Source: SAR324 cluster bacterium (lineage in GTDB: Bacteria > SAR324 > XYD2-FULL-50-16). Taken from it: a DNA stretch of 64,000 nucleotides. Below, piece after piece: positions 9,362-19,044 of this stretch (position 1 is its first letter; the number at the start of each line of letters is the position of its first letter). A model generated the notes under the pieces. It was not told the DNA's origin, did not search any database, and saw only the letters and a program-made list of their open reading frames with translations. The position numbers and the translations under genes are program-made. The DNA lies in NCBI GenBank assembly GCA_028282885.1, contig JANQGX010000086.1, forward strand, positions 62,001 through 126,000, read 5' to 3'.

Positions 9362-12300
9362 TTATTCCAGATACTCCAAAGCCTGACCGAACACCGTTGT
9401 CGCCAGTTTTTTGAATTCATCCCCACCAGGCCGATAACCCGGAAAACAGAGCCTGTTATACTCATTTTCCGATTCACCCGTCTGAGAATATCCCGATTCC
9501 CATTTTTTTCTCGCCGCTTCCAGGGCTGATTCTTCATCTGGTGGCGATTGACTAATCGACTTGCAATATGCCAGTGATGTCTCCGGGAAAAATGGTAAAG
9601 GAATCTTCAATCCCTCGTAATAGATCCCGGCCAGATCGTCCAGTATCAGCTTCGCATCTTCTGCATCAATAGTCCTGAAACCGATGCTTTCCTCCCTGCC
9701 AACAAACCGGGTGATTTCGACAACCCGATCCCGGGAAGAATGGCATAAGAACAAATGATGAATCCACGATTCGAGAATATCAACCGCTCTTACCCTTCCC
9801 GGTCGAAAAAACACCTGACCGGACATCCATAGATTGGTTAGAAAACCGCTGACAGAAAGCTTTTGCTCGTTATTCATGTAGTCTACAACCAGTGGCGATA
9901 TGGCATTCCCATCGCACAGCAATCGCAGATTCTTTAGCAGCTCATCGGCTCCTTCAACCATCTCTTCCAACACCAAGTCACCGGGACTTCCGTGCGCTAT
10001 ACCACCTTCCGCTCGGGCTGCATTTAAAAAAGGCATCGAATCGTTGTGCTTCAAGGCATAATCAATCAACCTCCCTCTTAGTTGATAAAGATCGAGGTTA
10101 TCAGCCTCTAGAGCCTCACGGTCATCGGACATATGTTCGGGTTTAACCCTCAAATCTATATTTAACCGGTTTTGTATCAAATATGCAGTCGGATTCCTGT
10201 AAAACCGACAGAATTGTTCTATCGATATTGACTCTCCAAATTTATCTTCCTTAAACTCCAGTGGCTTATCAATAAACGGTCTTTCGCTGGATGATTGTCG
10301 TCTGCAACCCTTGGCAGCCCTTAGATTTTGTCCTGAATAGCTGAAAAACCGCTGGTTTCCGTTGAAATAGATGGAATTAAAGGGCTGCAGGGCATGACGA
10401 TACAGGACCTGATCCATGATACTCTTTCCACTCTCCTGCCTGAATCCTTTTTCCAGATAATCGATTAGCTCGGACACAAGAACGGAAGGGGGGAACTCAC
10501 TATTGTCTTTGATACTCTGCCCGAGGTAGCTGATGATGAGATGTTCCCTGGCTGAGAATACTGATTCCAGAAAAAGGTATTTATCCTCATCCCTCCTGGA
10601 AGGATCACAAAGCCTTTTCTGTTTACCCATCAGGTCAAAGTTGGAACGTTGGAAACGTCGCGGGAAATCACCATCATTCATTCCCAGCAGTACAATCACC
10701 TTGAAGGGGATACTGCGCATAGGCAACATGGTGCAGAATGTGACCCCCCTGCTGATGAATCCCCCTGAACGCCCCATTCTGTTCATCCGTCTCTCCAGGA
10801 AAGTTAAAATCACTTCTGGTGAAACCTGCTCTTGATAATTGCAGATTGATTGCAGTTTCTGCAGTCCCTCATCCTGGATGGAATCCCTGATCTCCTGAAG
10901 CGGATAATCACTTTTTTCGCCAACCGCAAAGATCTCGGAAAGAATGTGATTTATGAATTGTGACCACTCAGTCAGAATCTTGGGTTTTTCGGCTTCTATG
11001 GCAAACTTAAAAAGCAGTTCCGTAAACTCCAAAAAGCGTCCCAGGAGCAGGGTGTCATCCCCTTCAATCTCATCAAATGGCAATATCCCCGAAAATAGTT
11101 GAAGATCATCGGATTGACTCAGGACCGTTCCCAACAGCATCCTTTTGATGCCAAAAGCCCAGGTATTCTCTTCAAAAGCGGGCAGATTAAGATCGGTTTT
11201 CGACACGCCGTCAACTCCCCATTTGATACCCGACTTAATGACCCAGCTTTTGATCCGTTCGATCTCACTTTCCGTGAAATCAAACCTTTTCCGGACAGCC
11301 TCTCTCTCCAGGATGTCCAGGACTTCTGAGGCAACAAATCTTTTCCGCTTGAGAGTCAAAATTGCCAATAGCGTTTCTGCCAGTTGATTGTCCGAGTAGA
11401 CAGAAGTATCGGCTATCGAGTATGGAATTGCCACTTTTTCCGATTCCGGCGTATCAAAAACAGCTTGAATGATGGGTGTGTAAATGGAAACATCCGGCAT
11501 CATTACAACCACATCTTTGGGAGCAAGACCGGGATTGGAGTCGAATATGGACAGAAGGTTGTCATGGAGAATCTCCACTTCTCTCACCGGAGTGTGACAG
11601 GAATGGATCTGAACTGATCTGTCGCTGGCCGAGACAGATCTGATCCCCACCTCTTCCGTATCAATCATATTCATAATATCCGCTTGTATGCATCCCAGCA
11701 GGGTGTTTTCAGTCGGTGCCTGAAAAGTCTCTTCCCCGGTATCACCGATTCGATCCAGAATGAGACTAAAGAATTCCCTGCCGGAAACACCCATGGAAGC
11801 CAGAATAGGATTCCCACTTTCCAGATACTGATCCTCTTCATCCATTCCCAGTTTCAGCAGTCGATCAATCTCTTTTTTCCCGTAGCTATACTCCCAGAAC
11901 TCTTTGCAGGGATTAAGATAATAGAAGTCAATTGAATGTTGCTCAGACAGTTTTTTCAAAATATCCAGGTAAAAGGGCGGCAGACTGGAGATTCCGAAAA
12001 TAGAGATACGATGGGGCAGACTCGCAAATTTTTCGGTATGGTCCAGCAAAATACGCCTCAGCGCAGCCGGATGTAAGCCAACTCCAACCGTTTCTCCATC
12101 ATCAAGGTTGATCTCTTTCCACAACCTGAACTGCCACGCGGAATCCGGTTGTGATATCGCCAATGGATTTGATCCCTCATCCCATTCCAGCATCAGATCG
12201 GGCCTGAAAATCAGGTATTGGTCAAATAATCGGGCAATTCTTTCAGAGAGTTGAAACAGCCTCAATTGACTGATACCAGAGTCGCAATATTCCCTTAAAG

Positions 12301-12643
12301 AATTGAATTCAGGCTGATCCAGCAGGCCCGGAAGGCTTCTCATGATTTTCCAGGTTAAACCGTCGACCGAGAAGTTTAAATCATCACCAACCCCGGTGAT
12401 TTCCTGGAAGAGCCCATAGATGAATGCTTTTGGAAAGGGGTAGGAGATATTGGCACTGATGCGGATTCTGGCTGCCAATTCAAGATTGAGCCACTGTTGC
12501 ATCCCCTTGCTTTGAACAACGATGATCTCTTTTTGCATCGGAGGTAATGGATCAGCAGAAATGGTCTCCGCCAGCTTTGCAGCCAGCAGTTCAAGCCTGT
12601 TTCCCGTATGCAGATTCAATCCGGCCATTGTTGTCAACATCAT
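9362..12643 (-). CDS. recC: Exodeoxyribonuclease V gamma subunit, RecC
   Basis: 1093-aa RecC, the subunit that splits the duplex and recognises Chi in the RecBCD holoenzyme. The N-terminus matches the family (NRLELLAAKL, then IIVVQSKGMQQWLNLELA), and length is close to E. coli RecC (1122 aa). RecC is a degenerate helicase, so no Walker A is expected and none is seen. Possible starts are the ATGs at 12643, 12640 and 12628; none has a strong ribosome site. First gene of the recCBD operon, whose promoter must lie upstream of 12644. Confidence 0.93.
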   Translation of the reverse strand: MMLTTMAGLNLHTGNRLELLAAKLAETISADPLPPMQKEIIVVQSKGMQQWLNLELAARIRISANISYPFPKAFIYGLFQEITGVGDDLNFSVDGLTWKIMRSLPGLLDQPEFNSLREYCDSGISQLRLFQLSERIARLFDQYLIFRPDLMLEWDEGSNPLAISQPDSAWQFRLWKEINLDDGETVGVGLHPAALRRILLDHTEKFASLPHRISIFGISSLPPFYLDILKKLSEQHSIDFYYLNPCKEFWEYSYGKKEIDRLLKLGMDEEDQYLESGNPILASMGVSGREFFSLILDRIGDTGEETFQAPTENTLLGCIQADIMNMIDTEEVGIRSVSASDRSVQIHSCHTPVREVEILHDNLLSIFDSNPGLAPKDVVVMMPDVSIYTPIIQAVFDTPESEKVAIPYSIADTSVYSDNQLAETLLAILTLKRKRFVASEVLDILEREAVRKRFDFTESEIERIKSWVIKSGIKWGVDGVSKTDLNLPAFEENTWAFGIKRMLLGTVLSQSDDLQLFSGILPFDEIEGDDTLLLGRFLEFTELLFKFAIEAEKPKILTEWSQFINHILSEIFAVGEKSDYPLQEIRDSIQDEGLQKLQSICNYQEQVSPEVILTFLERRMNRMGRSGGFISRGVTFCTMLPMRSIPFKVIVLLGMNDGDFPRRFQRSNFDLMGKQKRLCDPSRRDEDKYLFLESVFSAREHLIISYLGQSIKDNSEFPPSVLVSELIDYLEKGFRQESGKSIMDQVLYRHALQPFNSIYFNGNQRFFSYSGQNLRAAKGCRRQSSSERPFIDKPLEFKEDKFGESISIEQFCRFYRNPTAYLIQNRLNIDLRVKPEHMSDDREALEADNLDLYQLRGRLIDYALKHNDSMPFLNAARAEGGIAHGSPGDLVLEEMVEGADELLKNLRLLCDGNAISPLVVDYMNNEQKLSVSGFLTNLWMSGQVFFRPGRVRAVDILESWIHHLFLCHSSRDRVVEITRFVGREESIGFRTIDAEDAKLILDDLAGIYYEGLKIPLPFFPETSLAYCKSISQSPPDEESALEAARKKWESGYSQTGESENEYNRLCFPGYRPGGDEFKKLATTVFGQALEYLE

Positions 12644-13007
12644 CTTTTAAAGTGATTTCAAATAAAGACAGTCATTTCGCTCCTTGTCGCGGCAGTAGAA
12701 ATTGTAACTGCAGATAGACAAAAAGCAAAGCGATATTCCACGGATTCGGAGGTAACATGTAACTTACGGCGGGTTCTATAAAAACTCATTGGGAAGACCT
12801 CCAGCCAAGTATTGGAAAGGCAGGCACAGCAAATCGTAATATCCTGATTCGTGCGTATCCACATCTGCGCAGCTGCCACTCTTGTGCACCGGTGGGATTA
12901 GATCTTTGTTTGATTTGTCTTTTACCCGTTCAACAAATATAATGGGGGCACATTACCTTTCGATATGCACGCAACCTGCAACCAAAACAGAGATCATCTC
13001 ATATCAA
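12644..13007. other. Divergent intergenic region upstream of recC
   Basis: Expected to carry the recCBD promoter on the minus strand. Open frames here (73 codons minus, and the extension of the next gene to a TTG at 12882) look accidental. No operator such as a LexA box was recognised. Confidence 0.35.
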
Positions 13008-13397
13008 ATGGCACCAATGGCTTTATCCCGATTAACTCTTCAAGTAATCTTGTTCGTGGTTTTGATCATTCATTCCGAGATGGGCCTGGCCCAGGGACTT
13101 TCAATCGACAGGTTTTGTGATATTTATGCAGATACAGCCCCTCAAAGGATCGATAAAATCATTCGATTATTCAAACTTCCGTATAGGTCGGCTGATCAGT
13201 TAAACGGGAAATCCTTTTGTCAGAATGGTGAATCCTTCGAAATAAAAACATCCTGTATTGGTCCCAATCGCGTCGCCATTTTATCACTGAGCCACCCGAA
13301 ATCCCAAACCAAACCCTCCAGCGCCACCAGACTGTTTCACCTATACACAACAACCGGGGACAAGAGCTTCACCCCTTGCCAACCTGTTGCGGAATAG
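13008..13397 (+). CDS. Possible small secreted protein
   Basis: 129 aa from the ATG at 13008. The first 29 residues resemble a signal peptide (hydrophobic run VILFVVLIIH, likely cleavage after GLAQ). The mature part has four cysteines, which could form disulfides in the periplasm. No family is recognised, no good ribosome site is visible, and upstream starts at 12942 and 12882 are possible. It ends 2 bases before the 3' end of rnz on the other strand. Confidence 0.4.
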   Translation: MAPMALSRLTLQVILFVVLIIHSEMGLAQGLSIDRFCDIYADTAPQRIDKIIRLFKLPYRSADQLNGKSFCQNGESFEIKTSCIGPNRVAILSLSHPKSQTKPSSATRLFHLYTTTGDKSFTPCQPVAE

Positions 13398-13399
13398 TG

Positions 13400-14323
13400 T
13401 TACTCCAAAACCCTTTTTACCACAGGCAGGTCTATGTTATCTCCATCCGCTACTACCACACAGTTGCTGAATTCTTCCTTAGCTTCAGACAGCATTCCCC
13501 GGGTATCAAGATATCTTTGTGAGTAATGGGTCAGAACCAGCCTTCCGGCATTTGACAGTCGGGCAATTCTCGCAGCCTGAGCTGATGTAAGATGGCCATA
13601 TGTTTTTGCTAATTCACTATGTTCTGATGTGTATGTCGATTCACAAATAAGTAGGTCAACCTCATGAGCCAGGTTTAAAGCATTCCGGCAGTATCTCGTG
13701 TCCATTATAAATGCCATGGATTGACCTTTCTTGGGAATACTGACCTCTTCCAGTGATACTTTTTTCCCTTTGATCTCAATGGATCCATCGGATTTTAAAC
13801 TTCCGATATCAGCTCCAAAGATACCGGCCCGTTTGAGTTTTTCAGGGATTACGGTAAGACTATCACTCTCTGTAATCTTGTAACCAAACGCATCTATGGT
13901 ATGATCCAACGCTTCAGCCTGGATTCGCATGGACGGATCAACAAAAATCTCACCCCCGTCTTCAACCGGGTGAGGATTCATCTTAACTCCCTGGTGGTAG
14001 CTGGAAGCCCGGATGAGATTATCATAAAATTCCATTCCGGACGCCGGAAAAAAGATATCAACTGAATGAGTGATATTGTCTAAAGCCAACCTTTGGATCA
14101 CACCGGGCAGTCCAAGACAATGATCTCCATGAAAATGGGTGATGAATATTTTGGTGATGGTGGAAGCACGAACATTAAATCGACACATCTGCCGTTGCGT
14201 CCCTTCGCCCGGGTCAAACAGCAGACCTTCCCGATTCCAGTGCATGAAATAACCGGAGTGATTTCTCTCCCTGGTTGGAACCTGGGCGGAACTGCCAAGG
14301 ATAATCAGTCGTTTGATCGACAT
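13400..14323 (-). CDS. rnz: Ribonuclease Z
   Basis: 307-aa metallo-beta-lactamase-fold endonuclease that trims the 3' ends of tRNA precursors. The zinc motif HFHGDH is at residues 63-68. Later ligands are in the MDTRYC, CESTYTSEH and LTHYSQRY segments, which are diagnostic for the RNase Z/ElaC group. Length is normal. Single gene. Confidence 0.93.
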   Translation of the reverse strand: MSIKRLIILGSSAQVPTRERNHSGYFMHWNREGLLFDPGEGTQRQMCRFNVRASTITKIFITHFHGDHCLGLPGVIQRLALDNITHSVDIFFPASGMEFYDNLIRASSYHQGVKMNPHPVEDGGEIFVDPSMRIQAEALDHTIDAFGYKITESDSLTVIPEKLKRAGIFGADIGSLKSDGSIEIKGKKVSLEEVSIPKKGQSMAFIMDTRYCRNALNLAHEVDLLICESTYTSEHSELAKTYGHLTSAQAARIARLSNAGRLVLTHYSQRYLDTRGMLSEAKEEFSNCVVVADGDNIDLPVVKRVLE

Positions 14324-14621
14324 TTTAAAATTCCAGTTTGTCTGTTTTGGTGATTAGACTATTGACTAAAACCTGTAATCCGGTGATCAAAATACCCACC
14401 AAGGAGCAAATCTGCCGTCCGGCTATAGTTTAGCTCATCTCCGCTTTTGAGGGAACAGAATATTACTCTGGGTCTTGTTTGGCATACTTATCATTTGTCA
14501 ATGAATTTGTTTCGCTGGTGATATTATCAATCTATCACAAAAAAGTACTTGAAAGATCACCCAAGTTTGGATATTCAGCAATAAACTGCTGTTTATCACT
14601 GAAATCCAAACGGAGATCCCC

Positions 14622-15380
14622 ATGAGCACAAGACAAGATGTGTTTACCTATTTAGAATCACACCCGGAAGCCTCACTAAAAGAGGTTCTGGGGAAAATAT
14701 CACAGGCAAAGGAAACAACGGTCAGGAGGTATTATTTTGAATTTCAGAAATCAGATAACAAATCTGCAAAGAAAAAGATCACTCCCGGCAAAAAAAAGAT
14801 TGCTGCAAAAAAAACCACCCCCGCCAAAAAAGGACCAAAAAAAACACTGAAACAGCAGGTCTGCGATTTCATGGAAAGATCTCCGGATGCTAAACCGAAA
14901 GAGGCCTATGCAGCATTTCCGAAAGCCTCGACGACAACAATCGGTAATTACCGGCGGCAATGGCTCAAAGAAAACGGGGTGGCAAAGGAAACCATCTCAA
15001 AAAACAAACGAGCTGAGATTCTGAACTACCTGAACAACAACCCCGCTTCCAACATTGCCGATTTGAAAAAGAAGTTTCCGGAAGCAGCCAACAAGGTAAT
15101 CACCGTTTTCAGATCGTGGAAAAACAGCCAGAAGGGAATTTCCGATTCCGCAAAGCTCGCTGAGGTGAAATCGGCTATCTCTGAAAAAGGGCAGGAAATT
15201 AAAGAAAAATCTCAAAACTGGATTGAAAAGCAGAAAGAAACCATCGCCAGACAGAAGGAGATCATTGAGAAACAGCAGACACGAATCGAAGCTTTGAAGT
15301 CTCAACTGCCGGATGTAAAAAAGCCCAAATTTGTGGATTTACTCAAGGACTTTATTGTTAAAAAAGTACTCAATCGATAA
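14622..15380 (+). CDS. Three-repeat, histone-tail-like probable DNA-binding protein
   Basis: 252-aa protein I do not recognise. Three similar units of about 37 residues are visible at residues 6-42, 77-115 and 127-168. Each reads as two or three short helices with the pattern hydrophobic-x-YL/FM-x-x-x-P, then K-x-x-FP/IS-x-A, then TTI/V-x-x-Y/F-R-x-W/F, like a small winged or helix-turn-helix unit. Units 1 and 2 are joined by a Lys/Ala/Pro linker (44-75) resembling histone H1 tails. Residues 175-230 form a long charged coiled coil, and the tail is basic. This suggests a multivalent DNA-binding or nucleoid protein. CGGAGA precedes the ATG. It stands alone, divergent from rnz. Confidence 0.8.
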   Translation: MSTRQDVFTYLESHPEASLKEVLGKISQAKETTVRRYYFEFQKSDNKSAKKKITPGKKKIAAKKTTPAKKGPKKTLKQQVCDFMERSPDAKPKEAYAAFPKASTTTIGNYRRQWLKENGVAKETISKNKRAEILNYLNNNPASNIADLKKKFPEAANKVITVFRSWKNSQKGISDSAKLAEVKSAISEKGQEIKEKSQNWIEKQKETIARQKEIIEKQQTRIEALKSQLPDVKKPKFVDLLKDFIVKKVLNR

Positions 15381-15437
15381 GTCGGAGAAAGCAGGGAAAT
15401 AACCGGTATTAATCCGGTTACAGAGCTCGATTTTTTT

Positions 15438-15463
15438 CGGCTGCGGCAGCACTGCCGTAGCCG
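15438..15463. terminator. Stem-loop between convergent genes
   Basis: An 11-bp stem (CGGCTGCGGCA with its complement, one G-U pair) around a 4-base loop, between the ends of the repeat protein and elbB. The run of T lies before the stem on the plus strand, not after it, so it is not a textbook terminator for either gene. Its place between two convergent stops still suggests transcript-end processing. Confidence 0.4.
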
Positions 15464-15484
15464 ATATTTGAATCGGCCATAAGG

Positions 15485-16141
15485 TCACAAGAACTCTTTC
15501 AGCTTTGCCACCACCGCATCGGCACCACGCAAGATGTTGCCTACCGAAGCATCCAGCATATAACAGGGACCGGTTACAAATTTCCGCTCTGCATCAACCA
15601 CAATCTCTTCGTGCGTGGTTACCTGGTGTCTTGCACCCATATTCTCCAGATTTTCAGCGTGCGGGCTATCTCCCCCAAGCGTCAATAAAGGAGCATCCTT
15701 GCCAAACAGTGAAGCCAGTAAAACGGGAGCGATACAAACTGCAGCCACCGGTTTGCCGGCTGCTACCGCCTTGCTCAATACCTTCTCCACTACGGGCAAT
15801 ACAACCATATCACTACCTTTGACTGCATAATCAGAAAGGTTTTTTGCTGCCCCGAACCCCCCGGGCAGCATAATTGCGTCCAGATCATCACAGGAATTCT
15901 CCTGTAAAGCAGTGATACTTCCCCTGGCAATTCGAGCTGATTCAACCAGAACATTCCGTGATTCTCCGTTCGAGACATCCTGGGTCAGATGATTGACCAC
16001 GTGCATCTGCTCAACATCAGGAGCAAAACAGACAGCTTCCAATCCATGATTTTCCAACGCTGCCAGTGTGGCAACTGCTTCGTGGATTTCCGCACCATCC
16101 AGAAATCCGCAACCCGACAAAATAACACCCACTCTTTTCAT
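15485..16141 (-). CDS. elbB: ElbB-type glyoxalase (DJ-1/PfpI-like)
   Basis: 218-aa class-I glutamine amidotransferase-like protein of the ElbB group. E. coli ElbB shows glyoxalase activity and was first linked to isoprenoid yield. Recognisable segments are VILSGCGFLDGAEIHEAV at the start, IMLPGGFGAAKNL in the middle, and AAVCIAPVLLA with the nucleophilic cysteine. The frame extends 12 codons upstream, but GGAGG 7 bases before the chosen ATG settles the start. Single gene. Confidence 0.9.
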   Translation of the reverse strand: MKRVGVILSGCGFLDGAEIHEAVATLAALENHGLEAVCFAPDVEQMHVVNHLTQDVSNGESRNVLVESARIARGSITALQENSCDDLDAIMLPGGFGAAKNLSDYAVKGSDMVVLPVVEKVLSKAVAAGKPVAAVCIAPVLLASLFGKDAPLLTLGGDSPHAENLENMGARHQVTTHEEIVVDAERKFVTGPCYMLDASVGNILRGADAVVAKLKEFL

Positions 16142-16487
16142 AGATATCCTCCGGTTCCATGTAGCTACATTATCCACAATCGGTTAACTTTCCCTCAGTT
16201 TTCTTTTTTTGTCTTAGCAAAGTCAACTTGACTTTCATAGCCCTTTCTCCGCAAATTTGAGAGTTGAAATCCGGATAAGCTTTTGACAAGATTATTGAAG
16301 ACAGACGGCATTTCAATGATGACAGGAAAATCCGATGAATGGAATCCGCTTCCGCAGGAAAGGGTTACCTCGCCTTTTCGTCTTTGATTGGGGTATTCAC
16401 AGAATGAGGGAATTCTGTTACCTCTGTTAACAATTTTCAACGACAACTGATTAAAGAATAAAACATTAATCGATACCAAAGGCTTAT
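16142..16487. other. Divergent intergenic region with a 7-bp inverted repeat
   Basis: Lies between elbB and the FliL-like gene, so it should carry both promoters. A perfect inverted repeat, ACAGAAT at 16399-16405 and ATTCTGT at 16412-16418 with a 6-base spacer, sits about 70 bases before the FliL-like ATG. It could be an operator or a small hairpin. Nothing else was seen. Confidence 0.35.
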
Positions 16488-17081
16488 ATGGCCGAAGAAG
16501 AAGCAACAGAAGAAGGTCAGGAAGATGATCTAGGCGCGCCCGGTACTGAAGCGGAAGAACAGAAGGGTAGTAAGAAAACATTGATCATTGTTGTAGCTGT
16601 TGTGGCTTTCCTGATCATTGTTATCGCTACGATCCTTATCATTCTGTTCATATCGGATGGCGAGCAAGGGGCTATCAGAGGAACAGCCGAAGAAGCAGAA
16701 TATGTAGATCTTTATAACAAAAGAATGCAGACTTCACTTGAGCCTGTCGTCGAACCGGTTTATTCGGAACCATTCAGTTATTCGGTTAACATGAAGAACG
16801 GTCTCAACTACATTCACCTGACCTTTAGAGCCGTTTTCAAAGATCCGATGGCCAAGACCTTTCTCGAAGCCCGGACCCCCCAGATTGATGATATCATGAT
16901 CACTCTCCTCAGGGGCAAACTGCCCAAGGACATTCAGACAAGAATAGGACTGGAGCTGTTGAAGCAGGAGATATTTCTTGAGATCAACAAACTCTTTCCG
17001 CAGGAATTTATCGATCAGTCTCTCTCCAAAGACAGAATGCCTGTCAAAGAAATCCTTTTTAATGAATTCTATATCCAGTAA
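16488..17081 (+). CDS. FliL-like membrane protein, apart from flagellar genes
   Basis: 197-aa bitopic inner-membrane protein. It has an acidic cytoplasmic N-terminus (1-28), one membrane helix (about 31-55) and a periplasmic FliL domain. Family hallmarks are the strand YIHLTFRAVF, a helix that begins near DDIMITLLRGK, and the terminal VKEILFNEFYIQ segment. FliL surrounds the flagellar stator and affects motility. No motor, stator or chemotaxis gene is in the window, so it may be one of several FliL copies or a stomatin-like SPFH-fold protein with another role. There is no strong ribosome site. Confidence 0.75.
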   Translation: MAEEEATEEGQEDDLGAPGTEAEEQKGSKKTLIIVVAVVAFLIIVIATILIILFISDGEQGAIRGTAEEAEYVDLYNKRMQTSLEPVVEPVYSEPFSYSVNMKNGLNYIHLTFRAVFKDPMAKTFLEARTPQIDDIMITLLRGKLPKDIQTRIGLELLKQEIFLEINKLFPQEFIDQSLSKDRMPVKEILFNEFYIQ

Positions 17082-17151
17082 CAGGGTGTTTCAATCAACT
17101 ATTGGAATGAAAAGCCAATCCGCCAGTATCCGGAGAAAAACGATTTAATGA

Positions 17152-17979
17152 TCAGTGTGTACCCGCATATTCCATTCTGAACCAATCGATTAGCCTTCCC
17201 GCTATACTTAGTTTACCGGTGGGACACTTGGGAAGTTCGTCGACACCAAACCAGTCAGCCTCAGCAATTTCCTTTCCGTCAACCGTGATCTCACCATCCC
17301 GATAATCCGCAGTAAAGGCAATCATCAACGAATTGGGAAACGGCCAGGGTTGACTGCTGAAATAACGGATGTTTTCGATTTGCAAACCGACCTCTTCTTT
17401 CACCTCCCTTGCGACGCACTCTTCCAGCCTCTCTCCTGGGTCAACAAACCCTGCCAATACGCTATAGAATCCATCTGCAAACATCCTGTTTCTGGCAAGC
17501 AAAATACGATTATCCCGAAGGACGCACACCATGATCGCTGGTGAAATCCTGGGAAAGACCATTAGCTGACAGGAAGGACACTTCTTGGCGCGTTCGCTGT
17601 CCTGGTAGCCCAGCGGGCTATTGCATCTGCCACAATACTGGTGATCCCTGTCCCACGCAACAATTTGCTGCGCATGAACGGCGGTTTTATACAACTCTTC
17701 ATCCAGCTTGCCAAAAGCTTCGATAAGGCTGAAAAACTCCATAGAATCCGGCCATGGGTCAGTTAAGGGGATCTCGGCCGAATAGCAGTCTGTTCCATTT
17801 AAGGTGCCCAGGTATTGACTTCGTATTGGTTTCAAATTCAGCTCATCCGGATCGAACAACCTGGGGATCTTTCCGCCACTCTCATTCAGTTCGATCATTA
17901 ACTTATCATTTTGAAAACAGAACCAAAATCCGGGTTGATTTTCAGACTTTGGATTCACAACGGATGCAATAAAAGTCAT
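17152..17979 (-). CDS. nudC: NADH pyrophosphatase / NAD-cap decapping Nudix hydrolase
   Basis: 275-aa NudC. The zinc ribbon has cysteines at 116, 119, 134 and 137. It is followed by the NudC-type Nudix box starting at Gly177 (GFVDPGE, then REVKEEVG), which holds the metal-binding glutamates. The enzyme splits NADH to NMNH and AMP and removes NAD caps from RNA 5' ends. A GGTGGG ribosome site precedes the ATG. Length is normal for the family. Single gene. Confidence 0.94.
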   Translation of the reverse strand: MTFIASVVNPKSENQPGFWFCFQNDKLMIELNESGGKIPRLFDPDELNLKPIRSQYLGTLNGTDCYSAEIPLTDPWPDSMEFFSLIEAFGKLDEELYKTAVHAQQIVAWDRDHQYCGRCNSPLGYQDSERAKKCPSCQLMVFPRISPAIMVCVLRDNRILLARNRMFADGFYSVLAGFVDPGERLEECVAREVKEEVGLQIENIRYFSSQPWPFPNSLMIAFTADYRDGEITVDGKEIAEADWFGVDELPKCPTGKLSIAGRLIDWFRMEYAGTH

Positions 17980-18362
17980 ATCCCACCTATTTCACAAATA
18001 TGCTATAGTTCCTGCTCATTAGCTGAAGAGAAAAGATCAAGGTCGATAGAATTACTCAAAAACTTTAGCACAGCTTTCTTCTCTTCAACAGGTCCATTTT
18101 TCTCAAAAACTGACCCAACTCTTCAGCTTGCAGAGCCTATTTCTTCCGTGTAAGCTTTTTCCATTAACAACCAGAATCTGACCGGTGTAAGGCAAAGCAT
18201 CAGCAAATGGTGCGTTTTATCAGGCCGACTGCCAATTGAAATTACGTTTCGTTCAAGATCTTTTGAGGGGATTTTCAATCATCTTATTTGAAACAGGTTG
18301 TTAGTGATAACCGGTTGAACGGCTTTCGGATACTTAACAATAATATCAATTAAACCAAACCC
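17980..18362. other. Divergent intergenic region
   Basis: Between nudC and the hexapeptide-repeat gene. Must contain both promoters. No conserved RNA, repeat or coding sequence was recognised. Confidence 0.35.
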
Positions 18363-18881
18363 ATGCCGATATATGAAATCAACGGGAAACGACCCGTTAT
18401 CGGGGATAACACCTGGATAGCCCCCAGCGCCGAGATCATCGGAGACGTCACCATCGGTGATAATTGTTATATAGGATTTGGGGCGATTATCCGTGGAGAT
18501 TTCGGTTCCATTTCCATTGGCCGCCACTGCTTGATAGAAGAGTCGGTGGTAGTTCACTGCGCGGCCAGGGTTAAGATCATGGATTTTGTCATCATTGGCC
18601 ATAAAGTCATGCTCCATGATGCAACGGTTGAAGATCACGCACTTGTGGGGATGCAATCGATGATTTGCGATAATTCCGTCATTCACAGTTGGTCGGTTGT
18701 TGCAGAGCAGTCCCTGGTAATGAAACATCAGGAGATTCCCAACGGAAAAATCTACGGTGGATCTCCGGCAAAGGAAATCGGCGTGGTCACAGATAAACAC
18801 AGGGAAAGATTCAATTTTGGAATACAGGCATACTCGGAACTAACTCAACAATACCTGAAGTCTTTCCGACGAATCGATTGA
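18363..18881 (+). CDS. Gamma-carbonic anhydrase-like hexapeptide-repeat protein
   Basis: 172-aa left-handed beta-helix protein of the gamma-CA/PaaY/CaiE family. Hexapeptide repeats run from about residue 10 to 125. It has the RGD motif at 44-46 and histidines at 65, 80 and 85; the H80/H85 spacing matches the zinc ligands of Methanosarcina Cam. It could hydrate CO2, or act like PaaY as a thioesterase; the sequence alone does not decide. The C-terminal helix closes the trimer in relatives. Single gene. Confidence 0.85.
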   Translation: MPIYEINGKRPVIGDNTWIAPSAEIIGDVTIGDNCYIGFGAIIRGDFGSISIGRHCLIEESVVVHCAARVKIMDFVIIGHKVMLHDATVEDHALVGMQSMICDNSVIHSWSVVAEQSLVMKHQEIPNGKIYGGSPAKEIGVVTDKHRERFNFGIQAYSELTQQYLKSFRRID

Positions 18882-19044
18882 GCTTGGGCTGGACAGTTTT
18901 TCCCGGTTTTGACATTCTGCAACAGGTTGATAACCCGTTACATTGTCAAGGCAAGGAAGAGCGGGTTACGACCATTTCAGAGACATACTCAACGGAGCAT
19001 TCACCTGGTCCCGATCAATCAAATATATCCATGCGGGAGGTCAG

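Noticed and set aside
18279..18800. 173-codon frame opposite the gamma-CA gene
   Set aside because: It is antisense to a clear hexapeptide-repeat gene whose repeats create the open frame.
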